48,185 nt of DNA from Candidatus Acetatifactor stercoripullorum. Its GTDB lineage: Bacteria; Bacillota; Clostridia; Lachnospirales; Lachnospiraceae. The stretch is from assembly GCA_019114005.1 (NCBI GenBank), contig DXGH01000004.1, positions 1-48,185 of the forward strand, written 5' to 3'. The position numbers and the translations under genes were made by a program. Of the stretch, positions 1-6,460 are shown piece by piece (the first letter of the stretch is position 1; every line of letters starts with the position of its first letter). The notes under the pieces were generated by a model that made no database searches, had not been told where the DNA came from, and saw only the letters and a list, made by a program, of their open reading frames with translations.

Positions 1-86
1 TTCATGGATTTTTGCAGCACTTCCGCAGACAGCTTCCCGGTCTTGATTGACAGGGCAATCACTTTTTCGTTGACTTCCTCCTGCAA
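1..86 (-). CDS. PcfB-family (DUF3801) conjugation protein, 5' end only
   Basis: Only the first 28 codons are in the window; the gene runs off the left edge. It starts with TTG at 84-86 behind an AAAGGAGG Shine-Dalgarno located seven bases upstream. The visible N-terminus (LQEEVNEKVIALSIKTGKLS) matches the opening of PcfB/DUF3801 proteins, which are encoded next to the VirD4-type coupling protein in conjugative plasmids and elements and are thought to help deliver the relaxosome. The call rests on N-terminal resemblance alone. No ATG gives the same reading frame with a ribosome binding site. Confidence 0.6.
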   Translation of the reverse strand, partial: MQEEVNEKVIALSIKTGKLSAEVLQKSM

Positions 87-124
87 TTATCGTCCTCCTT
101 TCGCAAAAGTCTGTTTCCGGGCAG

Positions 125-154
125 AAAGAAAGGGCAGCCGTTTCCCGGTTGCCC
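125..154 (-). terminator. Weak intrinsic terminator before the PcfB-family gene
   Basis: On the minus strand a 9-bp stem with one mismatch (GGGCAACCG / CGGCTGCCC, 5-base loop, 132-154) is followed by TTTCTTTCT. It lies between the DUF5348 gene and the PcfB-family gene and could partly separate the element's replication unit from the transfer unit. Confidence 0.45.
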
Positions 155-170
155 TGTGCCTGCCGCTTTA

Positions 171-389
171 TTAAATCCGTACCCTAAGCCCGTTCAAGTC
201 CTCGGCGCGTACCCCTACCAGATACCAGTTCTGCCCGTACTCCATACGGGTCGGCTTCCATTTGCCCCTTACGAACACCTCCAGACAGCCGCCGCAATGT
301 AAGCCCCCGTAATAGTCGGAAAGGTCAAAGCGAATGTCGTAACGGTCAGTCAGCTCGTCAAATACCAATGCTCCGGTTCTCTGTGCCAT
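171..389 (-). CDS. DUF5348 family protein
   Basis: A 72-residue protein beginning MAQRTGALVFDELTDRY with an ATG behind AAGGAGG at eight bases. It contains a CGGC pair of cysteines at about residues 32-35 and a tryptophan/tyrosine-rich second half (KWKPTRMEYGQNWYLVG), as in the small DUF5348 proteins that follow replication genes in Firmicutes integrative elements. Its function is unknown; the family is small, basic to neutral and cytoplasmic, with no membrane segment here. It lies 23 bp downstream of the replication-initiator-like gene and is probably co-transcribed with it. The family call is from memory of typical members. Confidence 0.65.
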   Translation of the reverse strand: MAQRTGALVFDELTDRYDIRFDLSDYYGGLHCGGCLEVFVRGKWKPTRMEYGQNWYLVGVRAEDLNGLRVRI

Positions 390-412
390 AAAAAAATCCT
401 CCTTGTGTTGTT

Positions 413-1399
413 TTAAAGGCTTTCGCCCTCATTGCATGAATAATAGTCCGGATCGCCAAACTGGGGCTTTCGCGGAGCCAGTGCGCCGCTTGCCATGTCA
501 TGGGCGACAAGGGAAGTGTAGTAATTGCCGATAGTGGACGGCGCGTTGAACAGTGCCGCCCGTAGGTACTGCTTGATGTTGCGTATCTTTGTGGTGTTCT
601 CCCGCATACAGTCAAGGACGAACCGGATATGTTCGCTGTCCAGTTTCATAAACTTTGACTTTACAAGCTCTGCCGGGTAGTCGTCCCCGGCGATACGGAT
701 TGTCCTGCGCCTTGTACAGACCGTTTCAAGGATAAGGTCAACGATTTCATCTATCCGGTCATGGTCGTAGGGCATATCCTGTTTGAGAATGTCATAGCAG
801 ATATTGTCTTTTATGATTTCCTCATATATCCGGTATGCGTCGTTCGGTTCCTTTTGTTTCCGTTCCCCGGCTGCGCCTGCGCCGCCGTTGGCTCCTGCCG
901 CGCCCTCAAAAGGAGAGGGGTTAGGGGAATGGATTGGAATGGAATGGGTACTTTGTGTATCTGTATTTAATTTTTCTTTGTTTGGTAAGTCAGTTCTTTG
1001 TTTATCTTTATTTAATTGCATTGGATTTTCCTGCGTAGGTTTTTCCAACGTAGGTTTTTCCTGCGTTGGATTTTCCAACGTAGGTAAATCCGGTGTAGGT
1101 GTTAGCTGTGGCTGCTCATAAATCACATAATCGGCACCCCGCAGGCGTCCTTTTTCGTCACGCTCCCTTGAACGGACGATATACCCGGCGCGTTCCAGTT
1201 CCCGCACCGCTTCACGGATAGCGTCGATTTTCTCCCGGTTGATATGGGACAGCCCCGCAAGGGTATAGTCCCAATCTTCGGGAAGTGAGAGCATTTGCGA
1301 CAACAAGCCCTTTGCTTTCAAGGTCAGCTCCTTGTTGCGTAAGTGGTGGTTGCTCATTACGGTATATCCCGTGTTCCGTTCCACTCTGAAAACTGCCAT
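413..1399 (-). CDS. Replication initiator-like protein (winged helix, DUF6017-type C-terminus)
   Basis: A 328-residue protein. Residues 1-95 look like a winged-helix domain (KELTLKAKGLLSQMLSLP, then REKIDAIREAVRELERAGYI) as in phage replisome organisers and replication genes of conjugative elements. Residues 100-180 form a low-complexity linker rich in Pro, Thr, Glu and Asn that contains five-residue repeats (PTLEN/PTQEK). Residues 185-328 resemble the DUF6017 C-terminal domain. The ATG follows AAAGGAG at ten bases. It is the first gene of the element end and heads a unit with the DUF5348 gene. It probably supports autonomous replication of the excised circle; the repeats in its linker DNA suggest an internal origin. 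The N-terminal fold could equally belong to a DNA-binding regulator. Confidence 0.7.
   Translation of the reverse strand: MAVFRVERNTGYTVMSNHHLRNKELTLKAKGLLSQMLSLPEDWDYTLAGLSHINREKIDAIREAVRELERAGYIVRSRERDEKGRLRGADYVIYEQPQLTPTPDLPTLENPTQEKPTLEKPTQENPMQLNKDKQRTDLPNKEKLNTDTQSTHSIPIHSPNPSPFEGAAGANGGAGAAGERKQKEPNDAYRIYEEIIKDNICYDILKQDMPYDHDRIDEIVDLILETVCTRRRTIRIAGDDYPAELVKSKFMKLDSEHIRFVLDCMRENTTKIRNIKQYLRAALFNAPSTIGNYYTSLVAHDMASGALAPRKPQFGDPDYYSCNEGESL
1021..1095. repeat. 15-bp direct repeats inside the replication gene
   Basis: Four tightly matching 15-bp units (1021-1035, 1036-1050, 1051-1065, 1066-1080) of the form T(A/T)GGTTTTTCCAACG or with CCTGCG at the end, followed by a degraded fifth unit at 1081-1095. 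The period is a multiple of three, so the repeats also encode the five-residue linker repeats. Repeats embedded in an initiator gene are known as origin iterons in RepA_N-type plasmids; that role is inferred here. Confidence 0.7.
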
Positions 1400-1426
1400 A
1401 GCTTATCAGCTCCTTTGCTGTGGATT

Positions 1427-1540
1427 TGTTACGCAGTAGAACGCGGATTTGAGGGGAAAAGGTATCTTTCCTTGCCCCCGTCTTTTGTGCGTTCTGAAAG
1501 CCGCATAAATCAAGGTTCTTTTTGCCCCTACTGCGTAACA
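1427..1540. repeat. 13-bp perfect inverted repeat in the leader of the replication gene
   Basis: TGTTACGCAGTAG at 1427-1439 is repeated exactly in inverse orientation as CTACTGCGTAACA at 1528-1540, separated by 88 bp. Both arms lie just upstream of the replication gene's start. They could be paired protein-binding sites (operator or origin) or the base of a long RNA stem in the leader. No experimental role is claimed. Confidence 0.7.
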
Positions 1541-1549
1541 TGAGGGCAT

Positions 1550-1602
1550 AAAAAAAGCGGCGTTCCTGTTCTTCCGGGGTGGAAGTGGGAAACGCCGCCT
1601 TT
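1550..1602 (-). terminator. Intrinsic terminator between element edge and replication gene
   Basis: Read leftwards, a GC-rich stem (GCGGCGTTTCC pairing with GGAACGCCGC, one bulged T, plus an inner CTTCC/GGAAG stem) spans 1557-1599 and is followed by seven Ts. It would stop transcripts entering from the cotJ operon or from the element's end before they reach the replication gene. Confidence 0.75.
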
Positions 1603-1657
1603 GCGGTTTAATATTCAGTTGTAGGAAGAACAGCTCGTCCTATCTCATGTATAATCT

Positions 1658-2320
1658 TCATTTCGAGGTATGCAGCAGATAGGGCGGCTCATGCCTATGT
1701 CCTGCAAATGTTCTGATTGATAGTGACCTTCCAAAAGTGCTGAATTTGTGGGCTTTCCGCGCCTTTGGAATTTTACTACAATCTTCCCGGTTTGCTTCGC
1801 CAAATCTCTGGAAATGAACGATCTCCCGTTCCCGCAGAAATCTAATGGGGTCGCACACATCCGGGTCTTTCACAAGCCGCAGGATATTGTCATAGGTGGA
1901 ACGGGCCTTCTGCTCTGCCGCCATATCCTCAGTCAGATCAGTGATAATGTCACCCTTTACCTGGAATTCACAGGCATTGAAGGGAATTCCCCCTGCGGCC
2001 TGGGGCCATACGCCCAGGGTATGATCCACATAATATTTGTCAAAGCCGCTCTTTTCAATCTCCTCCATGGACAGATTCCTGGTCAGCTGGTGCACAATGG
2101 CTCCAATCATCTCCAAATGTGCGAGCTCCTCTGTGCCGATGTCCGTCAACAGCCCGGCAACCTCCTTATAGGGCATGGAGTATCTCTGAGACAGATAACG
2201 CATGCTGGCCGCAAGCTCTCCGTCCGGTCCCCCAAACTGTGAGATGATCACCTGGGCCAGCTTTGCGTTTGGCTCCTTGATATTTACAGGAAACTGCAAT
2301 CTTTTTTCATAATTCCACAT
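1658..2320 (-). CDS. cotJC: CotJC spore coat protein (manganese-catalase family), C-terminus replaced by element DNA
   Basis: Residues 1-176 are a normal CotJC: MWNYEKRLQFP start, the ferritin-like helices GELAASMRYLSQRYSM, GTEELAHLEMIG, MAAEQKARSTYDNI and REREIVHFQRFGEA, carrying the expected Glu and ExxH metal ligands. After residue 176 (about position 1795) similarity stops. The usual last 15-25 residues are missing and 44 residues encoded by the inserted element follow before a stop at 1658. CotJC is a spore coat protein related to Mn-catalase. The gene abuts cotJB. The protein could still fold and bind metal because the ligand helices are complete, but its tail is foreign. The lost 3' end should lie at the far side of the element. 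Confidence 0.88.
   Translation of the reverse strand: MWNYEKRLQFPVNIKEPNAKLAQVIISQFGGPDGELAASMRYLSQRYSMPYKEVAGLLTDIGTEELAHLEMIGAIVHQLTRNLSMEEIEKSGFDKYYVDHTLGVWPQAAGGIPFNACEFQVKGDIITDLTEDMAAEQKARSTYDNILRLVKDPDVCDPIRFLREREIVHFQRFGEANREDCSKIPKARKAHKFSTFGRSLSIRTFAGHRHEPPYLLHTSK
1786..1804. other. Probable element-chromosome junction (att site) inside cotJC
   Basis: CotJC homology is continuous to the codons GGC-GAA-GCN (1793-1801 on the minus strand) and ends there. Large serine recombinases of the TnpX/TndX type commonly cross over at a GA dinucleotide, and a GA occurs in this stretch, but neither the recombinase nor the other end is visible, so the core sequence is a guess. Confidence 0.55.
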
Positions 2321-2584
2321 TTAACCGCACGCTCCTTCCCAGGGCAGAGGCGCAGCGCCCCATCTCCATTCCTTATTGCTTTCAGCAAGATCCTTTGTGA
2401 GCGGGAAATATTTCTGCGAAAATTCCTTCACCATCTGATTTTTCATCCTGCTGTAATGGTTAAAATATTCCATGGCATTGCGGTCGGTCGGATGTGTATC
2501 CAGATACAGCGCAAACTCCACCAGAATAAAATCCACGATACTGATATCCTTCAGCATCTGCTCTTTATTGCTCAAGATACACAT
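2321..2584 (-). CDS. cotJB: Spore coat protein CotJB
   Basis: An 87-residue CotJB-family protein with the characteristic core FALYLDTHPTDRNAMEYFNH at residues 25-44. CotJB is made in the mother cell and is assembled with CotJA and CotJC into the inner spore coat in Bacillus. The start codon overlaps the last codons of cotJA by 13 bp, and cotJC begins immediately after the stop, so the three genes form a tight operon. The C-terminal stretch after residue 70 (KEWRWGAAPLPWEGACG) is rich in Trp, Gly and Pro. Confidence 0.9.
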   Translation of the reverse strand: MCILSNKEQMLKDISIVDFILVEFALYLDTHPTDRNAMEYFNHYSRMKNQMVKEFSQKYFPLTKDLAESNKEWRWGAAPLPWEGACG

Positions 2585-2742
2585 CTCCTTCCTGTGAAAG
2601 GCTTATTCAATTCAGGAAAGATCGTGCCGATTTTGAAGGCTTTGTCCAGATCGTCATACATTTTTTCAAAATGCTGCCAGGGCACATATGCCATGGCAAT
2701 GGGATATCTGTCAAATCGTTCGTCAAATGAATAGTCCTGCAT
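2572..2742 (-). CDS. cotJA: Spore coat-associated protein CotJA
   Basis: A 56-residue protein read from the ATG at 2740-2742, behind an AAAGGA Shine-Dalgarno. It has the CotJA signature YPIAMAYVPWQHFEKMYDDL at residues 13-32 and ends with the start of cotJB. It is the first gene of cotJABC, the order found in Bacillus and many Clostridia, where the operon is expressed in the mother cell. The gene is short and easily missed by ORF length filters. No unambiguous SigE promoter could be assigned in the 60 bp upstream, which are A+T rich. Confidence 0.88.
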   Translation of the reverse strand: MQDYSFDERFDRYPIAMAYVPWQHFEKMYDDLDKAFKIGTIFPELNKPFTGRRCVS

Positions 2743-2805
2743 ATGATTCCTTTCATAAACTTAGATTTTGTTTAATACTATAATATGATATCCCCTTCCG
2801 GAAGT

Positions 2806-3255
2806 TCATTTTCTGATTTCTTTTTGCATTTTTACGTGCGGAATACCCGCCTCTATAAAAACATCGGACACTCTTTGGTATCCGCATTTTTCATAAAATC
2901 CGAAAACCTCATATTTTGCGTCCATTTCAACTGTACTGTATCCTTGCCTTTTATAGTAATTTTCAATGTATGCAATCACAATTTTTCCCAGGCCAAGTCC
3001 CCTGTATTCCTTCAAAAAACAGAATCTCTGAATCCTTACCCTGTCGCTGGAGGTCTCTAAGCATCTGATGGTTCCCACATCCTTATTTTGATATCTGACT
3101 AAAAAGTGGCTGCAGGCCTCCTCCAGGCAGTCATATTTGTCCACTTCTATTTCCTTTGGCACACCTTTTTCTATGATAAAAACCTGCCTGCGTATCTCCA
3201 GACAATTTTCCAGCATATTTTTATCCATGGCTTTCTGAATTTCAACCTGCCTCAT
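2806..3255 (-). CDS. GNAT family N-acetyltransferase
   Basis: A 149-residue protein starting at the ATG of MRQVEIQKAMDK, which is preceded by AAAGGA at eight bases; an upstream in-frame TTG lacks such a site. The acetyl-CoA binding motif of the GNAT fold appears around RFCFLKEYRGLGLGKIVIAY, followed by DAKYEVFGFYEKCGYQRVSD, typical of ElaA/YjcF-like members that read FYEKxGY. The substrate is unknown. It stands between the cotJ operon and the degV terminator and is read in the same direction. No regulatory site was recognised. Confidence 0.85.
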   Translation of the reverse strand: MRQVEIQKAMDKNMLENCLEIRRQVFIIEKGVPKEIEVDKYDCLEEACSHFLVRYQNKDVGTIRCLETSSDRVRIQRFCFLKEYRGLGLGKIVIAYIENYYKRQGYSTVEMDAKYEVFGFYEKCGYQRVSDVFIEAGIPHVKMQKEIRK

Positions 3256-3315
3256 TTTTCCAATCCTTTCAGCAATCTGCGCCGTCACATAGTCCACGGC
3301 GGACAATCTGGCGCG

Positions 3316-3355
3316 AAAAACCGCCGCATCTGAGATTACATCCCCAATGCGGCGG
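3316..3355 (-). terminator. Intrinsic terminator downstream of degV
   Basis: A perfect 9-bp stem (CCGCCGCAT at 3321-3329 and its complement at 3347-3355) with a 17-base loop is followed on the minus strand by five Ts. It lies just after the degV stop codon and ends that transcription unit. Confidence 0.85.
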
Positions 3356-3373
3356 AAAACATTCTTCTGAGCC

Positions 3374-4237
3374 TTATCTTGACTCTCCCATAAAAAACAA
3401 AGCGATTGTACCCGGTCCTGAATGCGCTCCGATGGTAGGACCGATACGGTTGATGAGGAAATTCTGTATTCCCAGCCTTTCCTTTACCATATCTCTCACT
3501 GCCTCTGCATCCTCCAGGGCGTCCCCGTGGCTGATAAACACAATATCATTTTCACTGCGATAGGAGCCTATTTTTTCTTCCATATAATCCACAAGTGCAG
3601 TCAATGATTTTTTTCTTCCCCGCACCTTGCCTATGAGAATCAAATGCCCCTCATTATCCACATGGAGCTTCGGCTTAATGCCTGCAAGGGTTCCTAAAAC
3701 AGCAGCGGTCTTGCTCACTCTTCCGCCTCTATGCAGGTGGTACAAATCATCCACCGTAAAAACGTGAACCAGATGCAGCAGATTTTCCCTTACCCAGTCT
3801 GCAACCTCGTCCAGGGTTTTTCCCTGATCCCGCAGGCAGACCGCCTTATGGACCAAAAGGCCCTCTCCCAGGGAAGCACACAGCGTATCAATCACAATGA
3901 TTTTGCAGTCCCTGTGCTCTTCCATGATTTCCTCTGCCGCAAGCATCACATTGCCGCAGGTTCCGCTTAAGCCTGACGAAAAGGAGAGGCACAAAACCTC
4001 CTTCTCGGTCTGGATCACTTTCTCCAGATAGGCCTTTGCCTCCTCTGGATTGATCTGGGAGGTAGTTGGCATTTTCCCCTCTCTCATCATTTGATAAAAT
4101 TCTTTCCAGTCAAGCTCCTTGCCGTGTCCATAGGTTACACCATCGAGAATATAGCTTAAATTCATACATCCCAGATCGTGCTCCTTTATGTACTCCTCAG
4201 GTAAATCAGCCGTAGAGTCCGTTATTATTTTAAACAT
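3374..4237 (-). CDS. DegV family fatty-acid-binding protein
   Basis: A 287-residue DegV protein, full length for the family. It starts MFKIITDSTADLP, the family's N-terminal signature, with a GGAGG Shine-Dalgarno six bases before the ATG at 4237; two earlier in-frame ATGs lack one. Other family marks are the TTSQINPEEA segment, the SFSSGLSGTCGN loop and HRGGRVSKTAAVLGTLAGIKP. DegV proteins bind fatty acids, and in Gram-positives some (FakB) present them to the FakA kinase for phospholipid synthesis; which role applies here is open. It is a monocistronic gene with its own promoter and terminator. Confidence 0.92.
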   Translation of the reverse strand: MFKIITDSTADLPEEYIKEHDLGCMNLSYILDGVTYGHGKELDWKEFYQMMREGKMPTTSQINPEEAKAYLEKVIQTEKEVLCLSFSSGLSGTCGNVMLAAEEIMEEHRDCKIIVIDTLCASLGEGLLVHKAVCLRDQGKTLDEVADWVRENLLHLVHVFTVDDLYHLHRGGRVSKTAAVLGTLAGIKPKLHVDNEGHLILIGKVRGRKKSLTALVDYMEEKIGSYRSENDIVFISHGDALEDAEAVRDMVKERLGIQNFLINRIGPTIGAHSGPGTIALFFMGESR

Positions 4238-4314
4238 AATTTCCTCCATTCGTATCATAATTGAGCAGCCCGGAAGCTTTTAAGCTCCCTGGGCCGCTTC
4301 GCCCGCTTTTTTAC

Positions 4315-4343
4315 ATTATACCATTATGAACCCGGGATTTCAA
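4315..4343 (-). promoter_or_regulatory. Sigma-A-type promoter for degV
   Basis: On the minus strand TTGAAA (4338-4343) and TATAAT (4315-4320) are separated by 17 bp. The -35 overlaps the stop codon of the upstream germination gene. The transcript would have a GC-rich leader of roughly 70 bases containing a small hairpin around 4268-4294. Confidence 0.75.
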
Positions 4344-5803
4344 ATTTTATCACGGAATTGTTTGGATTTTGGTTCGAAAGCTCCGGGCAGTCTCCTTCTA
4401 ATGAGACGATTTCTCAATTTCTCCCAGTCAAGGGGCAATAGAGGGTACAGATAGCTCCTTCGGGATACGGTGCGGTTAGTCCCAATGGAAATCAAAAGCA
4501 CTGCAATTCCCGCCAGATACCCCCATAATCCGAACAGCTGTGTCAAAATCAGATTTAATATCCGCATAAATTTCAGGGCGTATCCCAGTTCATAATTTAC
4601 CTGGGTATAATTTGCAATAGCCACAAAGGCCATATACAGCATTACCTCGCTGGAAAACCACCCGCTGTTTACGGCAAATTCTCCCAGCACCAGGGCGGCC
4701 ATAACACTCAAAGGGGTGCTCAGCATATTCGGCGTGTTTACGGCAGCCAGACGCAGACCGTCTATGGCCAGCTCCAGTATGAGAAACTGCCAGATCAGGG
4801 GGATGTTCGGAGCCTCCTTCAGCCGGATAAAGGCAAAGCTCTCCGGAATCAGATCCGTTTCTGCGGACAGCAGTAAAAAGGTGGGTGTCACCAGGTATGT
4901 GAGAATGGCAATCAAAAACCGGGTGATGCGCAGATAGGTTCCCGTTATGGGCGGAAAATAATAGTCGTCCGCCTCCTCCAGCACGTCAAAGATGGTCACG
5001 GGCATGATCATGGCAGAGGGGGAATTGTCCACCAAAATCACAATATTCCCCTCCAATATCTGTGCGGCCGCCGTATCCGGTCTCTCCGTATATTTAAATT
5101 TAGGAAAGGGATTATACCACTTTCTCTGGTAAAGGCATTCCGCCAGGCTTTCCTGGTTCAATGTAAGAGAATCCACCTGAATATTATTGATTTTCTCTTC
5201 AATTTCCTGTAAGAAAGCGTGATCCACCCTCTCATCCATATAGCAGAGTACAATGTCTGTTTTGGAGCTTTTACCGGCATTCATGATTTTCATGCGCAGG
5301 TCAGTGCTTCGTATCCTGCGTCTGATCAACGCTGTGTTGAAAACAATGGTTTCCACAAAGCCGTCCTTGGAGCCCCGCAGCACCTTATCCTTGTCCGGCT
5401 CCTGTACACTTCTGGCAGGATACGTGCGGGAGTCAATCAAAAGCGCCTTTTCAAACCCATCCACCAGAAGCAGAAACACACCGGAAAGCAGCGCATTTAT
5501 AATAGTCTCCCACTGGCTGTTTACATCCACCTCCACATAGGGAATATCCTGCTTGGACATTTCATGGGCGTCCGCCGGCATTTGTTCCGGTGTGATTTCC
5601 ATAAAAAACTGCAAAAGCTTCTGCATCAGCTCATCCTTGCAGAAGCCGTCTATTAGATACATACACGCTTCCTTTCCCCCGATATGCACCACTCTGTGAA
5701 CCACGTCAAAATTGTTTTCCACATCCAGTATTTGATTTAAAAACTGCATATCCTTCCTCAGCGAACCTGAGATTTCCTTCGGAAAGCTTAGATTTTCCTT
5801 CAT
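4340..5803 (-). CDS. Spore germination protein, GerA/SpoVAF family
   Basis: A 487-residue GerA-family membrane protein. The N-terminal half (1-240) is soluble and contains the family block TDIVLCYMDERVD; a conserved segment NIVILVDNSPSAMIMPVTIFD follows. The second half has several membrane spans (about residues 300-325, 335-355, 375-440) with PLSVMAALVLGEFAVNSGWF. GerA A-subunits and SpoVAF sit in the spore inner membrane and act in nutrient-triggered germination and ion or dipicolinate release. No B- or C-subunit genes lie nearby, which favours a SpoVAF-like solo protein over a classic gerA operon. The ATG at 5803 was chosen over a TTG at 5812 because its GGGAG site is ten bases upstream. 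Confidence 0.88.
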   Translation of the reverse strand: MKENLSFPKEISGSLRKDMQFLNQILDVENNFDVVHRVVHIGGKEACMYLIDGFCKDELMQKLLQFFMEITPEQMPADAHEMSKQDIPYVEVDVNSQWETIINALLSGVFLLLVDGFEKALLIDSRTYPARSVQEPDKDKVLRGSKDGFVETIVFNTALIRRRIRSTDLRMKIMNAGKSSKTDIVLCYMDERVDHAFLQEIEEKINNIQVDSLTLNQESLAECLYQRKWYNPFPKFKYTERPDTAAAQILEGNIVILVDNSPSAMIMPVTIFDVLEEADDYYFPPITGTYLRITRFLIAILTYLVTPTFLLLSAETDLIPESFAFIRLKEAPNIPLIWQFLILELAIDGLRLAAVNTPNMLSTPLSVMAALVLGEFAVNSGWFSSEVMLYMAFVAIANYTQVNYELGYALKFMRILNLILTQLFGLWGYLAGIAVLLISIGTNRTVSRRSYLYPLLPLDWEKLRNRLIRRRLPGAFEPKSKQFRDKI

Positions 5804-5813
5804 AAATAACAAA

Positions 5814-5866
5814 CTCCCTTTCCCGGCTGACTGAAATGCTTTTTCTCAGTGTCCCCGGAAAGGGAG
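5814..5866 (-). repeat. Inverted repeat covering the ribosome binding site of the germination gene
   Basis: AAGGGAG near the gene's start pairs with CTCCCTT further upstream; with the flanking CCGG the stem is about 12 bp and encloses a loop of about 25 bases. On the minus-strand mRNA the 3' arm is the Shine-Dalgarno itself, so folding would hide it. It is followed by TTTGTTATTT, so it could also act as a poor terminator for the upstream dUTPase. Confidence 0.6.
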
Positions 5867-5901
5867 CTTTCTATACTCTTATAAATGAAAGCCTTAAAAG
5901 T

Positions 5902-6456
5902 TTACCTGGTAGTGCTGCCAAAGCCGCCGTTTCGCACCCCGTCGGCATCGTCATCAACGGTAATGCCAAATTCCAGAAAGATTCCCTGGGCAAAACCGGT
6001 TCCCGCAGGAACCTCCACTGTCCTGCCCTCGTTTGAGGCGTTTGTCATTTTGATAAATATATGTCCCTCATTGTCGGAATAAAAATAATCGCTGTCAATA
6101 ATACCCACCGTGTTATTCATCTGCAGACGGTATTTAAAGCCCAGGCCGCTTCTGGGATAAAGCTTCAAAACCCAGCCTTCCTCCATTTCCACACGGATTC
6201 CCGTTGGAATCTTGATTGTGGCATTGGGCGCAAGAGAAAAGGAAAAGGGCGCGAAAAAATCATACCCTGCGCTCCCCTTGGTGGAGCGCTTGGGCAGCTT
6301 AAGGTTTTCATACATATCCTGAATATCCGCCTGTGTAAATTGTGGAAAATCTGCCGCCATTGACTCTGCAAACTGTCCGGCGCTGACCTTGTGAAATTTT
6401 GCAATTCTCTGCATCTGTCTATCGTACCTTCCCGCCCACAAAAGGGGCTCTGTCAC
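5902..6456 (-). CDS. dut: dUTP diphosphatase (trimeric dUTPase family)
   Basis: A 184-residue protein with all five dUTPase motifs: GSAGYDFFAP, YPRSGLGFKY, NTVGIIDSDYF, VPAGTGFAQGIFLEF and a C-terminal RNGGFGSTTR arm. The enzyme hydrolyses dUTP to dUMP and pyrophosphate, keeping uracil out of DNA and feeding thymidylate synthesis. It carries about 55 extra N-terminal residues before the core that are not part of the catalytic fold. It starts with GTG at 6456, four bases after the nrdG stop codon, so it is translated as the last gene of the nrdD-nrdG operon. Confidence 0.92.
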   Translation of the reverse strand: MTEPLLWAGRYDRQMQRIAKFHKVSAGQFAESMAADFPQFTQADIQDMYENLKLPKRSTKGSAGYDFFAPFSFSLAPNATIKIPTGIRVEMEEGWVLKLYPRSGLGFKYRLQMNNTVGIIDSDYFYSDNEGHIFIKMTNASNEGRTVEVPAGTGFAQGIFLEFGITVDDDADGVRNGGFGSTTR

Positions 6457-6460
6457 TTAT

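Larger units (their letters stand above)
1..1795. mobile_element. End of an integrative conjugative-type element
   Basis: Three leftward genes typical of Firmicutes conjugative elements (replication initiator-like, DUF5348, PcfB family) fill this segment, and a chromosomal gene, cotJC, loses homology abruptly where it ends. The rest of the element (relaxase, coupling protein, transfer genes, recombinase) would lie left of the window and is not seen. No recombinase, direct repeat or second end is visible, so the exact edge, the integrase type and whether the element is complete are inferred. The outer 190 bp (about 1603-1795) hold no credible gene and probably carry the recombinase-binding end. 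Confidence 0.75.

Noticed and set aside
1212..1541. A 109-codon minus-strand frame overlapping the replication gene start
   Set aside because: It overlaps the replication gene in another frame, has no homology I know and starts directly after a terminator.
1603..1790. Remnant of a recombinase gene at the element edge
   Set aside because: A short open frame exists, but no serine or tyrosine recombinase motif can be seen in it.
2743..2805. SigE promoter for cotJABC
   Set aside because: The region is A+T rich with several CATATT-like words, but no -35/-10 pair stood out enough to call.
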